Of a stretch of DNA of 64,000 nt, positions 51,682 to 61,439 are shown piece after piece (positions within the stretch are counted from its first letter, which is position 1; each line of letters begins with the position of its first letter). Location: contig MKTY01000020.1 in assembly GCA_001898485.1 (NCBI GenBank), forward strand, positions 1,385,203-1,449,202, read 5' to 3'. The stretch is from Sphingobacteriales bacterium 46-32 (GTDB taxonomy: Bacteria > Bacteroidota > Bacteroidia > Chitinophagales > Chitinophagaceae). The notes below the pieces were generated by a model that had not been told where the DNA came from, did no database searches, and was given only the letters and a program-made list of their open reading frames with translations. Both the position numbers and the translations under genes were made by a program.

Positions 51682-53154
51682 ATGGCAGTTAGTAACCAGT
51701 TGAAGAATCAACACCTGCTCTGGCGTGCAGCTTTTGGCCCGGCAGTAGAGCATATTGCTGACCTGTCTGTTTATACACCCAAAGAATTTTACAAAGCCCT
51801 GGTCAAAGCATCAGACCACAAGCCGGAAATTATTAATGTGGCAGATAATTATCTGCAGGGGCTGGTTATGGGCGTGGAGCAGGAAGGTCGCGTACAACGT
51901 AAAGAACTTACACCAGATGAACGACGCGAAATACAGCGTCGTAATCGGGAAGGTATAAAGAGTCTTAACCTCAACTGGTTTGGTCAGATGGTCAACAGCG
52001 GTGCACAGCTTCGCGAAAAAATGGCCTTCTTCTGGCATGGACACTTTGCCTGCCGCAATCTCAACCTCTTCTATCAGCAGGGCTTGCTCAACGTGATTCG
52101 CACAAACGCATTAGGTAGCTTTGTGGATTTATTGCGCGAGGTATCACACTCGGCAGCCATGCTCAACTTTCTCAACAATCAGCAAAACCGTAAAGGGCAC
52201 CCCAACGAAAATTTTGCCCGCGAAGTAATGGAGCTTTTTACGCTCGGGCGGGGGCATTATACCGAGCAGGATATTAAGGAAGCGGCCCGTGCATTTACCG
52301 GGTGGGGCGCCAACCTGCAGGGCGACTTTGTATTCCGCAAAGGTCAGCATGATACCGGCGTCAAAACGGTGCTGGGTCAAACGGGCAATCTTTCCGGAGA
52401 TGATGTGCTCGATATTTTGTTGCAACAGCGCCAGACTGCCCGTTTCATTGCCGCAAAGATCTACCGTTTTTTTGTAAACGATGCTCCGCATGCAGAGCGG
52501 ATTGAATGGATGGCTAATCGCTTTTACGACAGCAATTATAATATTGGCGCGCTTATGGAAGATGTGTTTACCGCATCGTGGTTTTATGAAGAGAATAATA
52601 TCGGTGTACGGATCAAATCGCCCATTGAGCTGCTGGCAGGTATACAGCGCATGATACCGATGGCACTACAGGATGAAGAGTCTTTGCTGGTGCTGCAGCG
52701 GTTGCTGGGTCAGGTATTGTTTTATCCGCCCAATGTGGCTGGCTGGCCGGGTGGCAAAACATGGATCGACAGCAGTACGCTCATGCTGCGGTTGCGTATA
52801 CCCCAATTGTTCAGCGATGAAGATGAGCTGAATCTTACACCAAAATCGGATGATGATCAGATGATGGGGCGCCAGGATGATGGTAAACCCGTTAACCGTC
52901 AAAAAGCAAAACCAGCCAACCGGGGAGGCATGAAACTGATCAATGCCAATCTTGACTGGAGTAAATGGACGGCCTATCTGCAAAAAACAGACAGGTCGCG
53001 GTTGGAGAATGTAATAGCAGGCGTGTTGCTGCAAACAAACAGTGCAGTCAGTGCAGACCTGATACGCAGGTATGCGGACAGCGGATCGCGCGAAGCTTTT
53101 ATCCGTTCTGCCACCCTGCAACTGATGAGTACACCCGAATATCAGCTTTGCTGA
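51682..53154 (+). CDS. DUF1800 domain-containing protein
   Basis: The 490-residue protein has the conserved DUF1800 core: LLWRAAFGP at the start, MAFFWHGHFACRN, NENFAREVMELFTLGRGHYTEQDI and ARAFTGWG. A further block is FYPPNVAGWPGGKTWI. The function is not established. No typical signal peptide is visible at the N-terminus. These proteins are usually encoded next to a DUF1501 gene, as here, and the pair is presumed to be exported and to act together. A charged Gln/Lys/Asp-rich linker lies at about 390-420. Confidence 0.93.
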   Translation: MAVSNQLKNQHLLWRAAFGPAVEHIADLSVYTPKEFYKALVKASDHKPEIINVADNYLQGLVMGVEQEGRVQRKELTPDERREIQRRNREGIKSLNLNWFGQMVNSGAQLREKMAFFWHGHFACRNLNLFYQQGLLNVIRTNALGSFVDLLREVSHSAAMLNFLNNQQNRKGHPNENFAREVMELFTLGRGHYTEQDIKEAARAFTGWGANLQGDFVFRKGQHDTGVKTVLGQTGNLSGDDVLDILLQQRQTARFIAAKIYRFFVNDAPHAERIEWMANRFYDSNYNIGALMEDVFTASWFYEENNIGVRIKSPIELLAGIQRMIPMALQDEESLLVLQRLLGQVLFYPPNVAGWPGGKTWIDSSTLMLRLRIPQLFSDEDELNLTPKSDDDQMMGRQDDGKPVNRQKAKPANRGGMKLINANLDWSKWTAYLQKTDRSRLENVIAGVLLQTNSAVSADLIRRYADSGSREAFIRSATLQLMSTPEYQLC

Positions 53155-53198
53155 TAATAATTATCTAAAGCTGCCGGTATGCTAAGCCGGATAATGCT

Positions 53199-54398
53199 AT
53201 GCTGATAAAAAGAAAAGAGTTCATACAGGTAGGATCGCTGGCTACTGCATCGCTGCTGCTGCCGCGGTTTTTAAAAGCATTTGAGCGGCCGGCAATGGTG
53301 CCGCCCGGCAATAAAGTGCTGGTAGTGCTGCAGCTTAGCGGTGGAAATGATGGACTCAACACCGTGATACCCGTGCGCAATGATCTCTATTATAAAGCCC
53401 GCCCCCGACTGGGAATCGCTGCCGGCAAAGCATTATCTCTTACCGATGAAGCTGGTTTGCATCCTGCTCTCACCGCTTTCAAATCGCTGTATGATGAAGG
53501 TCAGCTGGGGATTCTCAACAGTGTGGGATATCCCAATCCCGATCGCTCGCATTTTCGCAGCATGGATATCTGGCATACGGCGAGTCAAAGCCAGGAGTAC
53601 TGGCATACCGGCTGGCTGGGCCGCTACCTCGATGCCCAGTGTACCGGTTGCGCCAGGCCCACCCAGGCCATCGAGATGGATGATGTGCTGAGCCTGTCTA
53701 TGAAAGGCGATCACTACAAGGGAATTGCGCTGAAAGATCCGCGCCGTTTGTATGGCACAGCCAATGAGCAGTTTTTCCGTGATACACTCAAAGAACATAC
53801 AGCGGTGAATGGTGAACAGCCGGTTGATTATCTCTATAAGACAATGGCGGAGACACTATCATCTGCCGATTATATTTTTAAACAAAGCCGCCTGCATCCC
53901 AGCAATGCAGCATATCCTAAAACCGGGCTGGGCAACAGTCTTAAGACAATTGCCTCACTCATCTTTTCCGATATCAATACCAAAGTATATTATGTATCGC
54001 TGGGCAGTTTTGATACACATATCAATCAGGATGCACAGCAGCAGCGTTTATTTACCGAAATGAATGATGCTGTGGCTGCTTTTGTAAAAGACCTGCAGCA
54101 GAATCACCGGTTTGAGGATGTGCTGCTGATGACCTTTTCGGAATTTGGCCGCCGTGTGGCGCAGAATGCCAGTGGTGGTACCGACCACGGCACGGCCAAC
54201 AATATGTTTCTGGTAGGTGGAGGCTTACAGCAACAGGGCCTGATCAATGCATTGCCCAACCTTGCCGATCTGGATGAGGGCGATCTGAAACACCAGATCG
54301 ATTTCAAACAGGTATATGCTACTGTGTTGAACAACTGGCTGCAGGCAGATGCTGCTGCCATACTCGGCCGCAATTATTCTTCGCTGAAGTTTGTATGA
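53199..54398 (+). CDS. DUF1501 domain-containing protein
   Basis: The 399-residue protein is a sulfatase-like alkaline-phosphatase-superfamily member. The N-terminus (MLIKRKEFIQVGSLATASLL) resembles a Tat signal but lacks the twin arginine, having KRK instead. The core includes VLQLSGGNDGLNTVIPV, HFRSMDIWHTAS and TFSEFGRRVAQN, typical of DUF1501. It starts 45 bases after the DUF1800 gene and is almost surely co-transcribed. The substrate is unknown. Confidence 0.92.
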   Translation: MLIKRKEFIQVGSLATASLLLPRFLKAFERPAMVPPGNKVLVVLQLSGGNDGLNTVIPVRNDLYYKARPRLGIAAGKALSLTDEAGLHPALTAFKSLYDEGQLGILNSVGYPNPDRSHFRSMDIWHTASQSQEYWHTGWLGRYLDAQCTGCARPTQAIEMDDVLSLSMKGDHYKGIALKDPRRLYGTANEQFFRDTLKEHTAVNGEQPVDYLYKTMAETLSSADYIFKQSRLHPSNAAYPKTGLGNSLKTIASLIFSDINTKVYYVSLGSFDTHINQDAQQQRLFTEMNDAVAAFVKDLQQNHRFEDVLLMTFSEFGRRVAQNASGGTDHGTANNMFLVGGGLQQQGLINALPNLADLDEGDLKHQIDFKQVYATVLNNWLQADAAAILGRNYSSLKFV

Positions 54399-54404
54399 TT
54401 TCCT

Positions 54405-54432
54405 GTAGCAACGCAATGCATTGCGCCGCTAC
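54405..54432. repeat. Palindromic short repeat with core CGCAATGCATTGCG
   Basis: A 14-base perfect palindrome (54412-54425) is flanked by GTAGC and GCTAC arms (54405-54409 with 54428-54432) and two unpaired A·C positions. This closely resembles small palindromes with an ATGCATTGC core that are dispersed in several bacterial groups. It is in the 3' intergenic region after the DUF1501 gene and just before a terminator. Confidence 0.6.
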
Positions 54433-54447
54433 GCTAGATAATAAAAT

Positions 54448-54475
54448 AATAAAGGCGCTATTAGGCGCCTTTATT
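54448..54475. terminator. Bidirectional terminator between the DUF1501 and OPT genes
   Basis: An 11-bp perfect stem (AATAAAGGCGC at 54448-54458 with 54465-54475) closes a six-base loop. Both strands have T-rich tails, so it can serve both convergent genes. Confidence 0.72.
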
Positions 54476-54493
54476 AAAGGGATAAACCTGTAT

Positions 54494-56551
54494 TTAATTT
54501 TCAATGCTTTTTTTACCTGTGGCAATCCTGTAAAGAATGAATGCCATCAACGCAAAGAAGGCTACGCTTAGCAGGAAGTAGCCTCCCTGTCCTAAAGCAT
54601 TTACGAGGCTATGTTCTGTATTAACCGATTTAAGGAAATTATTCCCCGACACAGATCCGCTAACGAAGGCTATGATAACACCTGCTACAGCTCCACCTGC
54701 TACAAGGCCAGTAGCAAACAAATTGCCTTTGCCCAGTTCTTCTTCATGCTCTGATTTTGCCACTTTTGCTTTTTTCTCTTTCATATTTACCAATCCTTTA
54801 ATGGCACCTCCGATAAATATTGGTAAAGTAGTGGCAAGTGGCAGGTATGCTCCCACGGCAAAACTCAATGATTTGATGCCGCAAAGCTCCATCACAACTG
54901 CGATAAACATTCCTATGAAAATGAAAGGCCAGTCAAGGCTTCGGCTTTGAATACCTTCAATGAGCGTAGCCATGAGGGTGGCCTGTGGTGCCGAGAATTT
55001 TTCTGTACCAATTGCATGATGAATACCTTGTTTCACCATTTCTTCCGTAGGCTTATCCAGGTATTGTATGGTAAGACCAATAACAATAGACGAAACGATG
55101 GCGCCTACAAATAGCGCAATCTGCTGATTGCGGGGAGTAGCTCCTACCAGATAGCCGCTTTTAAGATCCTGTGAAGTAGCACCGGCATTAGCAGCAGCAA
55201 TGCAAATCATACCACCTACAACCAGTACCAGGGGTTCATATTTAGGACCAGACCAACCTACGCTGATGAAGATGAGGCTTGTGCCCATTACCGTAGCAAT
55301 AGTCATTCCACTAATGGGGTTATTGGAGGAGCCGATTAGACCTACAATGCGCGATGATACAGTAACAAACAAAGCTCCGAATAATACAACCAGCAATCCA
55401 ATAAGCAAGCCCTGACCCAATCCTTCGCCGGGTATTTGAGGTAAAGCAGCTATTAAGATAACCAGGGCTAAACTGCCGATCCCAACGACCTTAAGACTCA
55501 GGTCTCGATCAGTTCTCAGCACTGTATTGGAATCGCCTGAAGAACCACGCATGGTACTGATGCTTGATTTAACTGATTTGGCAATTGTTGGCAACGTTTT
55601 TATCAATGTAATAATACCACCGGCAGCAACCATACCCGCTCCAATGGTGCGTATGTAGGCAAAATAGACGGCAGTTGAAAAATCACTGAATGTGTGATTT
55701 ACCGGATCCCACCCGCCTTTGCCACCAGGCTTGCTGAGATCTGCCAGATACCCCAGTTTGTGCAATTGTGTAGCAATAAGATCAGGATGTACCAGAAAGC
55801 TAAGAAGGGGGATCAGAACAAACCAGCTTAATACACCGCCAGCAACCAGTACGCCGGCAATACGTGGACCAATAATATACCCCACGCCCAGGTATTCAGG
55901 TGTTATTTCTCCGCTCACCTTAGCAGAAGGAAGGTATTTATTAAGCTGCGTAGTAGCTTTATAAGGCACTTCGGCAATAAAATGAAAAACCTTTTGCAGC
56001 ATAGCATAAGCAAAGGCAACACCAAGACCCCAGAAAGCCGTTTTAGCAAAATCACCACCCTTTTCACCAGCTTTTAAAACATCACCGCAGGCAGTTCCTT
56101 CCGGATAAGGAAGATTGTCATGCTCGTTAACGATTAAGGCCCGACGCAGCGGAACCATCATGAGCGTACCCAATAATCCACCTACAATAGCGAGAATAAG
56201 AATGGTCAGATAGTTGAAATATTCAGCACTGTCTTTACTTGAAAGAAAAAGAAATCCTGGCAAAGTAAAAGAAACACCGGCAGCAATACTTTCGCCGGCT
56301 GAGCCAGTAGTTTGAATAATGTTGTTTTCGAGAATGGTAGTTTTAAAGAATCTGCGACCAAGTGTAATGGCGATAACGGCAATGGGAATGGAAGCACTTA
56401 CCGTTAAACCGGCTTTAAGAGCCAGGTATACTGTAGCAGCTCCGAATATTACGCCAAACAAACAGCCTAAAAGAATAGATTTTACCGTCAATTCTTTCAT
56501 CTGTGTTTCCGGTGCTACAAAGGGTTTGAACTTGGTTGTATTTTCTGCCAT
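54494..56551 (-). CDS. OPT-family oligopeptide transporter
   Basis: The 685-residue protein has about 15 membrane helices. Family segments are MKELTVKSILLGCLFGVIFG at the start, TGSAGESIAAGVSFTLPGFL, ALIVNEHDNLPYPEGTACGDV and GSSNNPISGMTIATVMGTSL. The prokaryotic OPT family takes up short peptides, possibly also metal-chelate compounds, with protons. It is the first of three peptide-transporter genes in a row, followed (further to the right) by two POT genes in the same direction. Confidence 0.92.
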   Translation of the reverse strand: MAENTTKFKPFVAPETQMKELTVKSILLGCLFGVIFGAATVYLALKAGLTVSASIPIAVIAITLGRRFFKTTILENNIIQTTGSAGESIAAGVSFTLPGFLFLSSKDSAEYFNYLTILILAIVGGLLGTLMMVPLRRALIVNEHDNLPYPEGTACGDVLKAGEKGGDFAKTAFWGLGVAFAYAMLQKVFHFIAEVPYKATTQLNKYLPSAKVSGEITPEYLGVGYIIGPRIAGVLVAGGVLSWFVLIPLLSFLVHPDLIATQLHKLGYLADLSKPGGKGGWDPVNHTFSDFSTAVYFAYIRTIGAGMVAAGGIITLIKTLPTIAKSVKSSISTMRGSSGDSNTVLRTDRDLSLKVVGIGSLALVILIAALPQIPGEGLGQGLLIGLLVVLFGALFVTVSSRIVGLIGSSNNPISGMTIATVMGTSLIFISVGWSGPKYEPLVLVVGGMICIAAANAGATSQDLKSGYLVGATPRNQQIALFVGAIVSSIVIGLTIQYLDKPTEEMVKQGIHHAIGTEKFSAPQATLMATLIEGIQSRSLDWPFIFIGMFIAVVMELCGIKSLSFAVGAYLPLATTLPIFIGGAIKGLVNMKEKKAKVAKSEHEEELGKGNLFATGLVAGGAVAGVIIAFVSGSVSGNNFLKSVNTEHSLVNALGQGGYFLLSVAFFALMAFILYRIATGKKSIEN

Positions 56552-56589
56552 AGCAGTTGGTTTTATCGGTGGAAGATAGCCAAAAAGGA

Positions 56590-56690
56590 GGATTTGAAAA
56601 TTTGAAAATTTGCTGATTTGAAGATGGGGTGGGGGAATGTGCTGATGTGATTAATATGCTGATGTGCTAATAGAATTGAACCACATCGGC
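56590..56690. repeat. AT-rich direct-repeat tract upstream of the OPT gene
   Basis: The region has GATTTGAAAATTTG-type units (56593-56623) and TGCTGATGTG units (56640-56672), each occurring two or three times in imperfect form. It lies between the OPT start and the POT stop. It is too irregular for a simple tandem array. Its role is unknown. Confidence 0.4.
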
Positions 56691-56744
56691 CCGCCGGCCG
56701 TGCAGGCAAAAAGTCCATTAACCAGACTCAGTAAGCATCAGCGA

Positions 56745-58376
56745 TCAATTCAATCCCTTTTCCTTCATAACCCTGTTAAGCCAGCGCAGCATCAGGAAAC
56801 AAACGGCTGCCGCTCCCATCAGTAAAATAAAGTTGAGCCAGAAATAATTGGCTTTATGATCATAATTATCCCACATGGTAGCCAGTACGCCCGAGAGCTT
56901 ATTGCCAATAGAAGTAGACACAAACCAGCCACCCATCATCAGCGATGTAATACGTACCGGACTCAGTTTGGACACAATTGACAATCCCATGGGACTAAGC
57001 AACAGCTCGCCCAGCGTGATCACTCCATAACTGGAGAGCAGCCACCAGGTGCTGGCTTTTTCTCCGCCATTCTTGCTGGCATATACGGCGCCTACCATTA
57101 CCAGGGCCGACAACCCGGAGATAAACAGGCCAAATGCGATCTTGGTAGCGGTGGAGGGCTCTTTGCTGCGCCGGCGCAGCCAGGCAAAAAATGCAATGAC
57201 CAACGGAGTCAGCAGGATCACCCATCCGGGATTCATCGACTGGCTCAGGTTGGTTGCCCAGAGACTTACCTTTTGCCCTTCGGCCGGCAACTGATCAGCA
57301 GGTACGTTTTTGAAGTAGGGCGGATAGTTCCATTCCTTTTGTACAATACCATTTGTTTTCTGTAAACGGAACTGGTCATCGTACAGGGGCACGGAATCTT
57401 TTTTGTATTCCACAGATTGCGATAATAACAGGCCATCAAATACCTTCTGCGATGTGCCGGTCATTTCGCGGTTGGTGTATCGGTCGGCCCAGGTATTGAG
57501 TGCCGAGCCGTTTTGTTTGAATACTGCCCAAAACAGGATGACCACCAGGAAGATGGCGAGCAGGGCCGCGATGGGACGTTTTTCGCTTTTATCTGCTTTT
57601 ATATAAATAGTAGTATAAAATATAGCTACCGGTATACAGGCAAAAATGAAGGCATCCGTTGAGTCGGACCCAAACAGATTGCCCGGTATCATCCAGCCCA
57701 GCACGCCCACCACCACAGATGGTACCAGTATAAGCAATACGATACGGCTAAAAGGCATATCGCCTTCTTTTACTCCTTTTTTTACATCAAAGGAGCGGTA
57801 ATTTTTCAGTCCAATTACATAGATGGCCACACCTATAAGCATACCGATGCCCGCAGCGAGGAAAGCATAGCTCCAGCCGTAGATATTGTACAGTACGGCG
57901 CTTACAAAATTGCAGATGAATCCACCCAGGTTGATACCCATATAAAAGATATTATATCCTTCGTCTTTTTGGGTCTGGTATTGTGGTGTATTGTAAACAT
58001 TGCCCAGCAGGGTAGAGATATTGGGTTTAAAAAAACCATTTCCTACTATCACCAGCGTCATAGACACATAGAGTGCGGTGATGTTGTGGATCGACATGAG
58101 ACAATAGCCGGCGGCCATCATGAGGCCACCCATTACAATGGATTTGGTATAACCCAAGTAGCGGTCGGCCAGCAGACCACCCAGAAACGGGGTCAGAAAC
58201 ACCAGGGCAATGAAGGTGCCATAGAGGTCGGCCGACTCGGCTTCTGTCATGGCATATCCGGTTTTTACATCTTTAAGATAAAGCGTAAAAATGCCGATCA
58301 TCAGGTAGTAGCCAAACCGTTCCCACATTTCGGAAAAGAACAGAAATGGCAGCGCTTTAGGGTGTTTCTTCCACAT
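56745..58376 (-). CDS. POT-family proton-dependent peptide transporter 1
   Basis: The 543-residue MFS protein has 12 or more helices. Family signature segments are FSEMWERFGYYLMIGIFTLYL (the ExxER motif, E16-R20) and NGFFKPNISTLLGN. A long loop of about 90 residues between helices (about 300-385, including the NREMTGTSQKVF segment) is unusual. It imports di- and tripeptides with protons. It sits 64 bases downstream of the second POT gene, so they may be co-transcribed. Confidence 0.92.
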   Translation of the reverse strand: MWKKHPKALPFLFFSEMWERFGYYLMIGIFTLYLKDVKTGYAMTEAESADLYGTFIALVFLTPFLGGLLADRYLGYTKSIVMGGLMMAAGYCLMSIHNITALYVSMTLVIVGNGFFKPNISTLLGNVYNTPQYQTQKDEGYNIFYMGINLGGFICNFVSAVLYNIYGWSYAFLAAGIGMLIGVAIYVIGLKNYRSFDVKKGVKEGDMPFSRIVLLILVPSVVVGVLGWMIPGNLFGSDSTDAFIFACIPVAIFYTTIYIKADKSEKRPIAALLAIFLVVILFWAVFKQNGSALNTWADRYTNREMTGTSQKVFDGLLLSQSVEYKKDSVPLYDDQFRLQKTNGIVQKEWNYPPYFKNVPADQLPAEGQKVSLWATNLSQSMNPGWVILLTPLVIAFFAWLRRRSKEPSTATKIAFGLFISGLSALVMVGAVYASKNGGEKASTWWLLSSYGVITLGELLLSPMGLSIVSKLSPVRITSLMMGGWFVSTSIGNKLSGVLATMWDNYDHKANYFWLNFILLMGAAAVCFLMLRWLNRVMKEKGLN

Positions 58377-58440
58377 GGTTTAATACAAGCTTTTATGTTA
58401 GGTGCAATTGTCTCCGGAATATTCTTTTACTCAGAGCGGG

Positions 58441-59994
58441 TTAACTGATGCCGTGCATCATTTTCTGAAGTCTTTTCGATAACAGTAACAGTACTACACC
58501 GGCAGTACCCGCCATGATTACAAACAACATAAAGAAATCGTAGAGGCTGGTCATTTGATAACCCAGGAAAGATGTGGTCCGACCGTTTTCGGGATAAAGA
58601 CTGCTGAGTACACCGGCGAGTTTATTGCCACCGGCATTTCCTAAAAACCAGACAGCCATCAGCAGGGACGCAAATTTGAGCGGGGAAAGTTTATTAAACA
58701 ATGATAAACCTATAGGCGAAAGGCAAAGTTCACCCCATGTATGAAGGAGGTACATGCCTGTAAGCCATATAATGCTCACTTTTACGCCGGGGGTCACGCC
58801 ACTTACACCAAAAGCGATCCATAAATAGCCCAGCGAAAGCAGGATTAATCCAATTCCCATTTTACTGGGAGTAGCAGGTTGTTTTTTGCCGAGCTTTAAC
58901 CAGAACCAGGCAAATATGGGAGCGAAGATGATTATGAAAACAGAATTGAATGATTGAAAATAAGAAGGGGGCATATTATAAGATCCCCAGAGATTCAGGT
59001 TGGTTTGCTCATTGGCAAATAAACTCAGCGAAGCTCCGGTTTGCTCATAGGCAGCCCAAAAGAAAACCACGAAGAAAGCGATGATAAACATCACAATTAC
59101 TCGTTGCCGCTCTTCTCTGGTTAGTGTTTTATCCGAAAAAATGAGTATGGCAATTACAAGGGTACAGGCCAGCAGTAGGTAAGATAAATAGTTGTACTGG
59201 CTATCCAGAAACATAGCTCCAATCATTACACCGCCGAATACGAGCATGCCTGTAATAATAAAAAATGGGTTGAGCCAAAACTTTGGAGGTGCTGCAACAG
59301 GTGAAATTGTTTTCTCCGGCTGTGAGGCGGGAGTGCCTGGAGTAAGACCGAGTATTTCACCTTCAGGAGAGGTCACGTACTTGTTGTGATATTTTTTTTG
59401 AATAAATACACTGATGAGCATCCCTACACCGCCCACCAGAAAGGCCCATTTAAAATCCGCCGGGTTGCCCGTATTTCCCACGGTACCACAAATAATGGGT
59501 CCAATAGCGGCGCCCAGATTTATACCCATGTAAAAAATGGTATAAGCCGGATCAATCCGCCGATCACCCTTTGGATATAGCTGGCCCACCAGTGAAGAGA
59601 TATTGGGCTTAAAAAATCCATTTCCGGCAACCATAAATCCGAGACCCGAAAAGAAAAGAATATTGGACAGATCAGGCATCTGGTCATATAATGAGGCACA
59701 GATAAAAAGAATTCCTTCTCCCGCTGCCATAATCAATCCTCCTACAAGAATGGATCTCTTATTACCCCAGTAGCGATCTGCGATATAACCGCCCAGCAGT
59801 GGGGTGAGGTAAAGCAGACTGATGTAACTACCGTACAGGTTCGATGCTTTGGCATTTGGTATAAGCAGGGCCTGTGTCATAAAATAGAACAATATGGCCC
59901 GCATGCCATAATAATTGAATCGTTCCCACATCTCGGTGGCGAAAAGCACATAGAGACCTTTGGGATGTCCGCTGGTTTTTGCAGGTTGCTGCAT
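58441..59994 (-). CDS. POT-family proton-dependent peptide transporter 2
   Basis: The 517-residue MFS protein opens with FATEMWERFNYYGMRAILFYF, then NGFFKPNISSLVGQLYPKG, the POT signatures with the ExxER motif. It is closely related to transporter 1 but lacks its long loop and has a shorter cytoplasmic linker (about 215-235). The two are likely products of an old duplication. It is upstream of transporter 1 in the same direction. Confidence 0.92.
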   Translation of the reverse strand: MQQPAKTSGHPKGLYVLFATEMWERFNYYGMRAILFYFMTQALLIPNAKASNLYGSYISLLYLTPLLGGYIADRYWGNKRSILVGGLIMAAGEGILFICASLYDQMPDLSNILFFSGLGFMVAGNGFFKPNISSLVGQLYPKGDRRIDPAYTIFYMGINLGAAIGPIICGTVGNTGNPADFKWAFLVGGVGMLISVFIQKKYHNKYVTSPEGEILGLTPGTPASQPEKTISPVAAPPKFWLNPFFIITGMLVFGGVMIGAMFLDSQYNYLSYLLLACTLVIAILIFSDKTLTREERQRVIVMFIIAFFVVFFWAAYEQTGASLSLFANEQTNLNLWGSYNMPPSYFQSFNSVFIIIFAPIFAWFWLKLGKKQPATPSKMGIGLILLSLGYLWIAFGVSGVTPGVKVSIIWLTGMYLLHTWGELCLSPIGLSLFNKLSPLKFASLLMAVWFLGNAGGNKLAGVLSSLYPENGRTTSFLGYQMTSLYDFFMLFVIMAGTAGVVLLLLSKRLQKMMHGIS

Positions 59995-60143
59995 GCAGTT
60001 ATTTTATAATGTTACTAACCAAAAACTTAACTGTCAAAGTGACCAAAATACAGAAAATTGACCACTCCCAAATTTTTTAAGGTTATCTTTAGCAATCATA
60101 CCGATATTCGCGACCGAAACAAAATCCAGTTACAAAACCGATC

Positions 60144-61436
60144 ATGCGAATTTTATTATTAGGCTCAGGAGGCAGGGAACACGCCCTTGCCTGGAAAATC
60201 AATCAAAGTGTTTGGGCAAATCCCCTCTATATTGCTCCCGGCAATCCGGGTACAGCGAAGCTGGGCAACAATGTAGACCTCGATATCAACAATTTTGAAC
60301 AGGTAGGCCGCTTCTGTATCCGCGAAGGCATCGAAATGGTGATCGTAGGACCGGAAGAGCCACTCGTAAATGGTATTTACGATTATTTTAAAGCCAGCGA
60401 AGAGCTGAAAAGTATCTTCTTTATCGGCCCATCCCGGCAGGGCGCACAGTTGGAGGGTAGTAAGGCTTTCGCCAAAGCCTTTATGGAGCGTCATAAGATA
60501 CCTACAGCTGCTTACCGCGAATTTACACTGGATAATTATGAAGAAGGCGTGGCCTATCTGCAGCAGCATACCCTGCCCATTGTACTAAAAGCAGATGGTC
60601 TGGCAGCAGGCAAGGGAGTGGTTATCTGCCACAGCCATGTAGAGGCCATTGCGGAATTTGAACTGATGATCCAGCGTTCCAAATTTGGCGAAGCCAGCAA
60701 AAAAGTGGTGGTAGAAGATTTCCTGGAGGGTATAGAGCTGAGCGTATTTGTGCTCACCGATGGCAAAAGCTATGTACTGCTGCCCGAAGCCAAGGACTAT
60801 AAACGTATTGGCGAAGGCGATACCGGTCTCAATACCGGAGGTATGGGCGCTGTAAGCCCGGTACCTATTGCTACTCCCGGTTTCATGCACAAAGTAGAAG
60901 AGCGGATTATTAAACCTACTGTAAATGGCCTGCACCAGGAAGGCATTGAATATACCGGCTTTGTATTTATCGGCCTTATCAGCGTGAAAGGCGAACCTTA
61001 TGTCATCGAATACAATTGCCGCATGGGCGATCCCGAGACAGAGGTCGTAATGCCCCGGCTCGAAAACGACCTGGTTGGTCTTTGTGTGGCTGCTTCGCAG
61101 AAAGAACTGCATATGGTGACAGTAAAAGCAGATCCGCGCTCGGCTGCCACCGTTATGGCTGTAAGCCGCGGTTACCCCGCCAGCTACGAAAAAGGATTTC
61201 CTATAAGCGGCCTCGATGGTAAATACGGCAAACAATCGCTCATATTCCAGGCCGGCACCACCCAGCAAAACGATGAAGTGGTGACCAATGGCGGCCGGGT
61301 ACTTTGTGTTACTTCACTGGGAGAAAGTATACAGGAAGCGGTGGACATTTCACTGGATGTGCTGGAATATATACGGTTTGAGGGTATTTATTACCGCCAG
61401 GATATAGGATACGAATTTATTTCCCGCGAAGCCTGA
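60144..61436 (+). CDS. purD: Phosphoribosylamine--glycine ligase
   Basis: This 430-residue ATP-grasp enzyme joins phosphoribosylamine and glycine to make GAR, the second step of purine synthesis. Motifs are ILLLGSGGREHALAWKI at the start, ATP-grasp residues in VLKADGLAAGKGVVI, and NTGGMGAVSP, followed by NCRMGDPETEVVMPRL. The length is normal. A near-consensus -7 element (TATCTTTA) lies upstream at about 60085. Its stop is three bases from the start of the dioxygenase gene, so the two overlap functionally in one message. Confidence 0.96.
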   Translation: MRILLLGSGGREHALAWKINQSVWANPLYIAPGNPGTAKLGNNVDLDINNFEQVGRFCIREGIEMVIVGPEEPLVNGIYDYFKASEELKSIFFIGPSRQGAQLEGSKAFAKAFMERHKIPTAAYREFTLDNYEEGVAYLQQHTLPIVLKADGLAAGKGVVICHSHVEAIAEFELMIQRSKFGEASKKVVVEDFLEGIELSVFVLTDGKSYVLLPEAKDYKRIGEGDTGLNTGGMGAVSPVPIATPGFMHKVEERIIKPTVNGLHQEGIEYTGFVFIGLISVKGEPYVIEYNCRMGDPETEVVMPRLENDLVGLCVAASQKELHMVTVKADPRSAATVMAVSRGYPASYEKGFPISGLDGKYGKQSLIFQAGTTQQNDEVVTNGGRVLCVTSLGESIQEAVDISLDVLEYIRFEGIYYRQDIGYEFISREA

Positions 61437-61439
61437 TAT

